The notes beneath the pieces were generated by a model. It worked only from the letters and a program-made list of their open reading frames with translations. It had not been told where the DNA came from and made no database searches. Positions 1 to 9,226 of a stretch of DNA of 64,000 bases are shown here, piece after piece. The first letter of the stretch is position 1; every line of letters starts with the position of its first letter. The stretch covers positions 682,001-746,000 of the forward strand of contig NW_027478399.1 of NCBI RefSeq assembly GCF_051014685.1. Reading direction: 5' to 3'. The stretch is from Ptiloglossa arizonensis. Taxonomy: Eukaryota > Arthropoda > Insecta > Hymenoptera > Colletidae. The translations under genes and the position numbers were made by a program.

Positions 1-133
1 GATTACAACGGTATGTGTATTTTTGCCCTAGGCCTCTGTAGTTATTGGTTTCGAGTATCAGACTTGCGAAAATTTTGATGGTTTCTCAACCATTCCTTAA
101 TTTCAAACTCCCATATCTCGCGAACGGATTGAC

Positions 134-148
134 GAACTCGCGAAGTTC
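134..148. other. GAACT/AGTTC dyad around CGCGA
   Basis: GAACTCGCGAAGTTC has 5-bp perfect arms around CGCGA. It exists only in monomers with the CTCGCGAAG variant, in place of the usual CTCGAGAAA, and tends to occur in the same monomers as the 8-bp-stem hairpin (e.g. 207-227). The variant removes the CTCGAG palindrome and creates a second TCGCGA. Confidence 0.7.
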
Positions 149-206
149 CTGTTGCTTCTGAAAGTAGAAACTCGCCCCATTACAATGGTGTGTGTACTTT
201 TCCCCT

Positions 207-227
207 AACCCATAGTAGTTATGGGTT
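207..227. other. Second hairpin, 8-bp stem, present in one monomer class
   Basis: AACCCATA at 207-214 and TATGGGTT at 220-227 are perfect reverse complements around a 5-base spacer GTAGT. The commoner monomer classes read AGGCCATA and TATTGGTT here, which do not pair well, so this class differs in both arms in a way that makes the stem perfect. The structure recurs in at least about 20 monomers, for example near 1975, 3567, 4098, 4629, 6398, 13299, 16129, 18958, 23917, 27277 and 30640. Variants change the spacer (TTAGT near 2508; GCAGT in the 14-monomer HOR) or introduce one mismatch (CACATA near 25511 and 28874; TACGGG near 26573 and 29757). Confidence 0.85.
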
Positions 228-254
228 TCGAGTGTCAGACTTGCGAAAATTTTG

Positions 255-270
255 ATGGTTTGTCAACCAT
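255..270. other. Conserved ATGGTT/AACCAT hairpin (dyad) of the monomer
   Basis: ATGGTT at 255-260 and AACCAT at 265-270 are perfect reverse complements around the 4-base spacer TGTC. The same stem appears in most monomers. For example, 78-93 has spacer TCTC, other copies have GCTC (near 2207) or GCAC (near 1143). Thus the arms stay while the spacer varies. It sits immediately 3' of the AAAATTTT palindrome. Some monomers have a weakened stem: AACCGT (near 620), CACCCG (near 972) or CAACAACTCC (35651 and HOR equivalents). Cruciform or hairpin formation is inferred, not shown. Confidence 0.85.
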
Positions 271-705
271 TCCTTAACTTCAAACTCCCATATCGCGCGA
301 ACGGATTGACGAACACGAGAAATTCCTACTGCATCTGACAGCAGAAACTCGCCCGATTTCAACGGTATGTTTTCTTTTCCCCTAGGCCATTCCAGTTATT
401 GGTTTCGAGTATCAGACCAGCGAAAATTTTGATGGTTTCTCAACCATTCCTTCATTTCAAACTCCCATATCTCGCGAACGGATTGACGAACTCGACAAAT
501 TCTTCTTGCATCTGAAAGCAGAGACTCGCCCGATTACAGCGGTGTGTGTATTTTTGCCCTGGGCCTCTGTAGTTATTGGTTTCGAGTATCAGACTTGCGA
601 AAATTTTGATGGTTTCTCAACCGTTCCTTAAATTCAAACTCCCATATCTCGCGAACGGATTGACGAACCCGACAAATTCTTCTTGCATCTGAAAGCAGAA
701 ACTCG

Positions 706-720
706 CCCGATTACAACGGT
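706..720 (-). other. CENP-B-box-like sequence (7 of 9 core positions)
   Basis: The plus strand reads CCCGATTACAACGGT; its reverse complement ACCGTTGTAATCGGG aligns with the CENP-B box core TTCGnnnnAnnCGGG. It matches C, G, A and all four bases of CGGG, and misses the first two T's. Copies of this stretch occur in many monomers; other monomers read ACAGCGG (also 7 of 9), ACAATGG (loses the CpG, 6 of 9) or CACGATTAC (loses one base of CCCG). Whether any CENP-B-like protein binds it is unknown; the match could be chance amplified by the array. Confidence 0.4.
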
Positions 721-1689
721 ATGTGTATTTTTCCCCTAGGCCATTGTAGTTATTGGTTTCGAGTATCAGACCAGCGAAAATTTTGATGGTTTCTCAACCA
801 TTCCTTAATTTCAAACTCCCATATCTCGCGAACGGATTGACGAACTCGAGAAATTCCTATTGCATCTAAAAGCAGAAACTCGCCCGATTACAACGGTATG
901 TGTATTTTTGCCCTAGGCCTCTGTAGTTATTGGTTTCGAGTATCAGACTTGCGAAAATTTTGATGGACTCTCACCCGTTCCTTAAATTCAAACTCCCATA
1001 TCTCGCGAACGGATTGACGAACTCGAGAAATTCCTGTTGCATCTGAAAGTAGAAACTCGCCCGATTACAAGGGTATGTGTATTTTTCCCCTAGGACTTTG
1101 TAGTTATTGGTTTCGGGAATCAGACTTGCGAAAATTTTGATGGTTGCACAACCATTCCTCAACTTCAAACTCCCATATCTCGCGAACGAATTGACGAACT
1201 CGACAAATTCTTATTGCATCTGAAAGCAGAAACTCGCCCGATTACAGCGGTGTGTGTATTTTTGCCCTAGGCCATAGTAGTTATTGGTTTCGAGTATCAG
1301 ACTTGCGAAAATTTTGACGGTTTCTCAACCATTCCTTAATTTCAAACTCCCATATCTCGCGAACGGATTGACGAACTCGAGAAATTCCTGTTGCATCTGA
1401 AAGTAGAAACTCGCCCCATTACAATGGTGTGTGTACTTTTCCCCTAGACCATTCCAGTTATTGGTTTCGAGTATCAGACCAGCGAAATTTTTGATGGTTT
1501 CTCGAACATTCCTAAACTTCAAACTCCCATATCTCGCGAACGGATTGACGAACTCGAGAAATTCCTGTTTCATCTGAAAGTAGAAACTCGCCCGATTACA
1601 ACGGTATGTGTATTTTCCCCTAGGCCATTGTAGATATTGGTTTCGAATATCAGACGTTCGAAAATTTTGATGGTTTGTCAAACATTCCT

Positions 1690-2654
1690 AAACTTCAAAC
1701 TCCCATATCTCGCGAACGAATTGACGAACTCGAGAAATTCTTGTTGCATCTGAAAGCAGAAATTCGCCGGATTACAGCGGTATGTGTATTTTTGCCCTAG
1801 GCCATAGTAGTTATTGGTTTCGAGTATCAGACTTGCGAAAATATTGATGGTTTCTCAACCATTCCTTAATTTCAAACTCCCATATCTCGCGAACGGATTG
1901 ACGAACTTGCGAAGTTCCTGTTGCTTCTGAAAGTAGAAACTCGCCCCATTACAATGGTGTGTGTACTTTTCCCCTAACCCATAGTAGTTATGGGTTTCGA
2001 GTATCAGACTTGCGAAAATTTTGATGGTTTGTCAACCATTCCTTAACTTCAAACTCCCATATCTCGCGAACGGATAGACGAACTCGAGAAATTCCTGTTT
2101 CATCTGAAAGTAGAAATTCGCCCGATTACAACGGTATGTGTATTTTTCCCCTAGGCCTCTGTAGTTATTGGTTTCGGGAATCAGACATGAGAAAATTTTG
2201 ATGGTTGCTCAACCATTCCTTAACTTCAAACTCCCATATCTCGCGAACGAATTGACGAACTCGAGAAATTCCTATTCCATCTGAAAGCAGAAACTCGCCC
2301 GATTACAACGGTATGTGTATTTTTGCCCTAGGCCTCTGTAGTTATTGGTTTCGAGTATCAGACTTGCGAAAATTTTAATGGTTTCTCAACCATTCCTTAA
2401 TTTCAAACTCCCATATCTCGCGAACGGATTGACGAACTCGCGAAGTTCCTGTTGCTTCTGAAAGTAGAAACTCGCCCCATTACAATGGTGTGTGTACTTT
2501 TCCCCTAACCCATATTAGTTATGGGTTTCGAGTATCAGACTTGCGAAAATTTTGATGGTTTGTCAACCATTCCTTAACTTCAAACTCCCATATCTCGCGA
2601 ACGGATAGACGAACTCGAGAAATTCCTGTTTCATCTGAAAGTAGAAATTCGCCC
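1690..2654. repeat. 9-monomer-spaced duplication, copy 1
   Basis: Matches 3283-4243 at an offset of 1,593 bp (9 x 177). Both share the AAATATTGATGG variant (1841 and 3434) and the following hairpin-class monomers. Scattered substitutions distinguish them (TTTTGATGG versus TTTGGATGG near 2203 and 3791). Confidence 0.75.
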
Positions 2655-3282
2655 GGTTACAACGGTATGTGTATTTTTGCCCTAGGCCTGTGTAGTTATT
2701 GGTTTCGAGTATCAGACTTGCGAAAATTTTGATGGTTTCCCAACCGTTCCTTAAATTCAAACTCCCATATCTCGCGAACGGATTGACGAACTCGAGAAAT
2801 TCTTGTTGCATCTGAAAGTAGAAACTCGCCCGATTACAAGGGTATGTGTATTTTTCCCCTAGGCCATTGTAGTTATTGGTTTCGAGTATCAGACATGCGA
2901 AAATTTTTATGGTTGCTCAACCATTCCTTAACTTCAAACTCCCATATCTCGCGAACGAATTGACGAACTCGAGAAATTCTTGTTGCATCTGAAAGCAGAA
3001 ACTCGCCCGATTACAACGGTATGTGTATTTTTCCCCGAGGCCTTTGTAGTTATTTGTTTCGAGTAACAGACATGCGAAAATTTTGATGGTTTCTCAACCA
3101 TTCCTTAACTTCAAACTCCAATATCTCGCGAACGGATTGACGACCACGAGAAATTCCTATTGCATCTGGAAGCAGAAACTCGCCCGATTACAAGGGTACG
3201 TGTATTTTTGCCCTAGGCCATAGTAGTTATTGGTTTCGAGTATCAGACATGCGAAAATTTTGATGGTTTCTCAACCATTCCT
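2655..3282. repeat. Monomers between duplicated blocks
   Basis: About 3.5 satellite monomers in the same phase and orientation. They include the class with CCTTTGTAGTTATTTG (near 3040) and single variants such as GACGACCACGAG near 3139. I did not find a long-range partner for the whole stretch within the window. No gene or inserted element is present. Confidence 0.7.
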
Positions 3283-4243
3283 TAACTTCAAACTCCCATA
3301 TCTCGCGAACGAATTGACGAACTCGAGAAATTCTTGTTGCATCTGAAAGCAGAAATTCGCCGGATTACAGCGGTATGTGTATTTTTGCTCTAGGCCATAG
3401 TAGTTATTGGTTTCGAGTATCAGACTTGCGAAAATATTGATGGTTTCTCAACCATTCCTTAATTTCAAACTCCCATATCTCGCGAACGGATTGACGAACT
3501 TGCGAAGTTCCTGTTGCTTCTGAAAGTAGAAACTCGCCCCATTACAATGGTGTGTGTACTTTTCCCCTAACCCATAGTAGTTATGGGTTTCGAGTATCAG
3601 ACTTGCGAAAATTTTGATGGTTTGTCAACCATTCCTTAACTTCAAACTCCCATATCTCGCGAACGGATAGACGAACTCGAGAAATTCCTGTTTCATCTGA
3701 AAGTAGAAATTCGCCCGATTACAACGGTATGTGTATTTTTCCCCTAGGCCTCTGTAGTTATTGGTTTCGGGAATCAGACATGAGAAAATTTGGATGGTTG
3801 CTCAACCATTCCTTAACTTCAAACTCCCATATCTCGCGAACGAATTGACGAACTCGAGAAATTCCTATTGCATCTGAAAGCAGAAACTCGCCCGATTACA
3901 ACGGTATGTGTATTTTTGCCCTAGGCCTCTGTAGTTATTGGTTTCGAGTATCAGACTTGCGAAAATTTTGATGGTTTCTCAACCATTCCTTAATTTCAAA
4001 CTCCCATATCTCGCGAACGGATTGACGAACTCGCGAAGTTCCTGTTGCTTCTGAAAGTAGAAACTCGCCCCATTACAATGGTGTGTGTACTTTTCCCCTA
4101 ACCCATAGTAGTTATGGGTTTCGAGTGTCAGACTTGCGAAAATTTTGATGGTTTGTCAACCATTCCTTAACTTCAAACTCCCATATCTCGCGAACGGATA
4201 GACGAACTCGAGAAATTCCTGTTTCATCTGAAAGTAGAAATTC
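3283..4243. repeat. 9-monomer-spaced duplication, copy 2
   Basis: Partner of 1690-2654. It overlaps the local 531-bp tandem duplication beginning at 3658, so the 9-monomer event and the 3-monomer event are nested. Confidence 0.75.
3658..4188. repeat. 3-monomer (531-bp) tandem duplication, copy 1
   Basis: Matches 4189-4719 base for base at the markers checked, including the rare CATGAGAAAATTTGG variant at 3779 and 4310. The match ends at 4179-4188, where copy 1 reads ATCTCGCG and copy 2 reads ATCGCGCG. Confidence 0.85.
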
Positions 4244-4719
4244 GCCCGATTACAACGGTATGTGTATTTTTCCCCTAGGCCTCTGTAGTTATTGGTTTCG
4301 GGAATCAGACATGAGAAAATTTGGATGGTTGCTCAACCATTCCTTAACTTCAAACTCCCATATCTCGCGAACGAATTGACGAACTCGAGAAATTCCTATT
4401 GCATCTGAAAGCAGAAACTCGCCCGATTACAACGGTATGTGTATTTTTGCCCTAGGCCTCTGTAGTTATTGGTTTCGAGTATCAGACTTGCGAAAATTTT
4501 GATGGTTTCTCAACCATTCCTTAATTTCAAACTCCCATATCTCGCGAACGGATTGACGAACTCGCGAAGTTCCTGTTGCTTCTGAAAGTAGAAACTCGCC
4601 CCATTACAATGGTGTGTGTACTTTTCCCCTAACCCATAGTAGTTATGGGTTTCGAGTGTCAGACTTGCGAAAATTTTGATGGTTTGTCAACCATTCCTTA
4701 ACTTCAAACTCCCATATCG
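4189..4719. repeat. 3-monomer (531-bp) tandem duplication, copy 2
   Basis: Adjacent partner of 3658-4188. A later relative of the same TTTGGATGG monomer occurs near 7153, at 16 monomers distance, showing the module was copied more than once. Confidence 0.85.
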
Positions 4720-7078
4720 CGCGAACGGATTGACGAACACGAGAAATTCCTACTGCATCTGACAGCAGAAACTCGCCCGATTTCAACGGTATGTTTTCTT
4801 TTCCCCTAGGCCATTCCAGTTATTGGTTTCGAGTATCAGACCAGCGAAAATTTTGATGGTTTCTCAACCATTCCTTCATTTCAAACTCCCATATCTCGCG
4901 AACGGATTGACGAACTCGACAAATTCTTCTTGCATCTGAAAGCAGAGACTCGCCCGATTACAGCGGTGTGTGTATTTTTGCCCTGGGCCTCTGTAGTTAT
5001 TGGTTTCGAGTATCAGACTTGCGAAAATTTTGATGGTTTCTCAACCGTTCCTTAAATTCAAACTCCCATATCTCGCGAACGGATTGACGAACCCGACAAA
5101 TTCTTCTTGCATCTGAAAGCAGAAACTCGCCCGATTACAACGGTATGTGTATTTTTCCCCTAGGCCATTGTAGTTATTGGTTTCGAGTATCAGACCAGCG
5201 AAAATTTTGATGGTTTCTCAACCATTCCTTAATTTCAAACTCCCATATCTCGCGAACGGATTGACGAACTCGAGAAATTCCTATTGCATCTAAAAGCAGA
5301 AACTCGCCCGATTACAACGGTATGTGTATTTTTGCCCTAGGCCTCTGTAGTTATTGGTTTCGAGTATCAGACTTGCGAAAATTTTGATGGACTCTCACCC
5401 GTTCCTTAAATTCAAACTCCCATATCTCGCGAACGGATTGACGAACTCGAGAAATTCCTGTTGCATCTGAAAGTAGAAACTCGCCCGATTACAAGGGTAT
5501 GTGTATTTTTCCCCTAGGACTTTGTAGTTATTGGTTTCGGGAATCAGACTTGCGAAAATTTTGATGGTTGCACAACCATTCCTTAACTTCAAACTCCCAT
5601 ATCTCGCGAACGAATTGACGAACTCGACAAATTCTTATTGCATCTGAAAGCAGAAACTCGCCCGATTACAGCGGTGTGTGTATTTTTGCCCTAGGCCATA
5701 GTAGTTATTGGTTTCGAGTATCAGACTTGCGAAAATTTTGACGGTTTCTCAACCATTCCTTAATTTCAAACTCCCATATCTCGCGAACGGATTGACGAAC
5801 TCGAGAAATTCCTGTTGCATCTGAAAGTAGAAACTCGCCCCATTATAATGGTGTGTGTACTTTTCCCCTAGACCATTCCAGTTATTGGTTTCGAGTATCA
5901 GACCAGCGAAATTTTTGATGGTTTCTCAAACATTCCTAAACTTCAAACTCCCATATCTCGCGAACGGATTGACGAACTCGAGAAATTCCTGTTTCATCTG
6001 AAAGTAGAAACTCGCCCGATTACAACGGTATGTGTATTTTCCCCTAGGCCATTGTAGATATTGGTTTCGAATATCAGACGTTCGAAAATTTTGATGGTTT
6101 GTCAACCATTCCTAAACTTCAAACTCCCATATCTCGCGAACGAATTGACGAACTCGAGAAATTCTTGTTGCATCTGAAAGCAGAAATTCGCCGGATTACA
6201 GCGGTATGTGTATTTTTGCCCTAGGCCATAGTAGTTATTGGTTTCGAGTATCAGACTTGCGAAAATATTGATGGTTTCTCAACCATTCCTTAATTTCAAA
6301 CTCCCATATCTCGCGAACGGATTGACGAACTTGCGAAGTTCCTGTTGCTTCTGAAAGTAGAAACTCGCCCCATTACAATGGTGTGTGTACTTTTCCCCTA
6401 ACCCATAGTAGTTATGGGTTTCGAGTATCAGACTTGCGAAAATTTTGATGGTTTGTCAACCATTCCTTAACTTCAAACTCCCATATCTCGCGAACGGATA
6501 GACGAACTCGAGAAATTCCTGTTTCATCTGAAAGTAGAAATTCGCCCGATTACAACGGTATGTGTATTTTTCCCCTAGGCCTCTGTAGTTATTGGTTTCG
6601 GGAATCAGACATGAGAAAATTTTGATGGTTGCTCAACCATTCCTTAACTTCAAACTCCCATATCTCGCGAACGAATTGACGAACTCCAGAAATTCCTATT
6701 CCATCTGAAAGCAGAAACTCGCCCGATTACAACGGTATGTGTATTTTTGCCCTAGGCCTCTGTAGTTATTGGTTTCGAGTATCAGACTTGCGAAAATTTT
6801 AATGGTTTCTCAACCATTCCTTAATTTCAAACTCCCATATCTCGCGAACGGATTGACGAACTCGCGAAGTTCCTGTTGCTTCTGAAAGTAGAAACTCGCC
6901 CCATTACAATGGTGTGTGTACTTTTCCCCTAACCCATATTAGTTATGGGTTTCGAGTATCAGATTTGCGAAAATTTTGATGGTTTGTCAACCATTCCTTA
7001 ACTTCAAACTCCCATATCTCGCGAACGGATAGACGAACTCGAGAAATTCCTGTTTCATCTGAAAGTAGAAATTCGCCC
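4425..7078. repeat. Segmental duplication, copy 2 (25-monomer spacing)
   Basis: Partner of 1-2654. From 5335 it overlaps the first 22-monomer tandem unit, so the same monomers take part in two different duplication frames. Confidence 0.85.
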
Positions 7079-9226
7079 GATTACAACGGTATGTGTATTT
7101 TTCCCCTAGGCCTCTGTAGTTATTGGTTTCGGGAATCAGACATGAGAAAATTTGGATGGTTGCTCAACCATTCCTTAACTTCAAACTCCCATATCTCGCG
7201 AACGAATTGACGAACTCGAGAAATTCCTATTGCATCTGAAAGCAGAAACTCGCCCGATTACAACGGTATGTGTATTTTTGCCCTAGGCCTCTGTAGTTAT
7301 TGGTTTCGAGTATCAGACTTGCGAAAATTTTGATGGTTTCTCAACCATTCCTTAATTTCAAACTCCCATATCTCGCGAACGGATTGACGAACTCGCGAAG
7401 TTCCTGTTGCTTCTGAAAGTAGAAACTCGCCCCATTACAATGGTGTGTGTACTTTTCCCCTAACCCATAGTAGTTATGGGTTTCGAGTGTCAGACTTGCG
7501 AAAATTTTGATGGTTTGTCAACCATTCCTTAACTTCAAACTCCCATATCGCGCGAACGGATTGACGAACACGAGAAATTCCTACTGCATCTGACAGCAGA
7601 AACTCGCCCGATTTCAACGGTATGTTTTCTTTTCCCCTAGGCCATTCCAGTTATTGGTTTCGAGTATCAGACCAGCGAAAATTTTGATGGTTTCTCAACC
7701 ATTCCTTCATTTCAAACTCCCATATCTCGCGAACGGATTGACGAACTCGACAAATTCTTCTTGCATCTGAAAGCAGAGACTCGCCCGATTACAGCGGTGT
7801 GTGTATTTTTGCCCTGGGCCTCTGTAGTTATTGGTTTCGAGTATCAGACTTGCGAAAATTTTGATGGTTTCTCAACCGTTCCTTAAATTCAAACTCCCAT
7901 ATCTCGCGAACGGATTGACGAACCCGACAAATTCTTCTTGCATCTGAAAGCAGAAACTCGCCCGATTACAACGGTATGTGTATTTTTGCCCTAGGCCTCT
8001 GTAGTTATTGGTTTCGAGTATCAGACTTGCGAAAATTTTGATGGACTCTCACCCGATCCTTAAATTCAAACTCCCATATCTCGCGAACGGATTGACGAAC
8101 TCGAGAAATTCCTGTTGCATCTGAAAGTAGAAACTCGCCCGATTACAGGGGTATGTGTATTTTTCCCCTAGGACTTTGTAGTTATTGGTTTCGGGAATCA
8201 GACTTGCGAAAATTTTGATGGTTGCACAACCATTCCTTAACTTCAAACTCCCATATCTCGCGAACGAATTGACGAACTCGACAAATTCTTATTGCATCTG
8301 AAAGCAGAAACTCGCCCGATTACAGCGGTGTGTGTATTTTTGCCCTAGGCCATAGTAGTTATTGGTTTCGAGTATCAGACTTGCGAAAATTTTGACGGTT
8401 TCTCAACCATTCCTTAATTTCAAACTCCCATATCTCGCGAACGGATTGACGAACTCGAGAAATTCCTGTTGCATCTGAAAGTAGAAACTCGCCCCATTAC
8501 AATGGTGTGTGTACTTTTCCCCTAGACCATTCCAGTTATTGGTTTCGAGTATCAGACCAGCGAAATTTTTGATGGTTTCTCAAACATTCCTAAACTTCAA
8601 ACTCCCATATCTCGCGAACGGATTGACGAACTCGAGAAATTCCTGTTTCATCTGAAAGTAGAAACTCGCCCGATTACAACGGTATGTGTATTTTCCCCTA
8701 GGCCATTGTAGTTATTGGTTTCGAATATCAGACGTTCGAAAATTTTGATCGTTTCTCAACCATTCCTTAACTTCAAACTTCCATATTATGCGAACGGATT
8801 GACGAACTCGAGAAATTCCTATTGCATCTGAAAGCAGAAACTCGCCCGATTACATCGGTATATGTATTTTTGCCCTAGGCCATAGTAGTTATTGGTTTCG
8901 AGTTTCAGACTTGCGAAAATTTTGATGGTTTCTCAACCATTCCTTAACTTCAAACTCCCATATCTCGCGAACGGATTGACGAACTCGAGAAATTCCTCTT
9001 GCATCTGAAAGTAGAAACTCGCCCGATTACAACGGTATGTGTATTTTTCCCCTAGGCCTCTGTAGTTATTGGTTTCGGGAATCAGACATGCGAAAATTTT
9101 GATGGTTGCTCAACCAATCCTTAACTTCAAACTCCCGTATCTCGCGAACGAATTGACGAACTCGAGAAATTCCTATTGCATCTGAAAGCAGAAACTCGCC
9201 CGATTACAACGGTATGTGTATTTTTC
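5335..9226. repeat. 22-monomer HOR unit (3,892 bp), copy 1
   Basis: Matches 9227-13117 at an offset of 3,892 bp. Shared private markers: CATTATAATG at 5841 and 9733, GAACTCCAGA at 6681 and 10573, AGATTTGCG at 6961 and 10853, ACCCGATCC near 8052 and 11944, and TTCCATATTATG near 8779 and 12671. I saw no difference at any marker checked. The boundary is sharp: 5334 is G and its partner 9226 is C. Two one-base-short monomers explain why the unit is 3,892 and not 3,894 bp. Confidence 0.9.

Larger units (their letters stand above)
111..287 (+). repeat. Representative monomer (hairpin-rich class) with internal landmarks
   Basis: This copy shows the monomer's internal layout. TCGCGA palindromes are at 118-123 and 138-143; in most other monomers the second is replaced by CTCGAG (e.g. 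845-850). A dyad GAACT/AGTTC spans 134-148. An 8-bp-stem hairpin lies at 207-227, the AAAATTTT palindrome at 246-253 and the ATGGTT/AACCAT hairpin at 255-270. Hand count gives 42 C, 35 G, 43.5% G+C and 9 CpG against 8.3 expected. Where other classes have CCTAGG in the stretch CCCCTAGGCC, this class has CCCCTAACCC. Nothing suggests coding function. Confidence 0.95.
1..2654. repeat. Segmental duplication, copy 1 (25-monomer spacing)
   Basis: This stretch matches 4425-7078 at an offset of 4,424 bp (25 monomers less one base). Shared markers include the one-base-short stretch at 1611 and 6035, the AATGG variant near 2376 and 6800, and the CATATTAG variant near 2509 and 6933. A few substitutions separate the copies (near 1165, 1504, 1681, 2259). 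Similarity ends where 2655 reads CCGGTTAC and its partner reads CCGATTAC. The copy is cut by the window start, so its true left limit is unknown. Confidence 0.85.

Noticed and set aside
207..227. Hairpin as a transcription terminator or small structured RNA
   Set aside because: No transcription unit is visible and no T-run follows the stem. It is a property of one satellite monomer class.
710..735. GTATGTGTATTTTT stretch as a 5' splice site or promoter element
   Set aside because: It occurs in nearly every monomer and there is no gene to serve; a short match repeated with the monomer has no independent support.
971..1168. Recurrent 65-residue minus-strand open frame (also near 5395, 8049, 9287, 11941, 13533, 14418 and in the 14-monomer HOR)
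   Set aside because: 177 is a multiple of 3, so open frames persist across monomers. The frame recurs only where the same monomers recur, its translation is itself a 59-residue repeat, and it has no recognisable domain.
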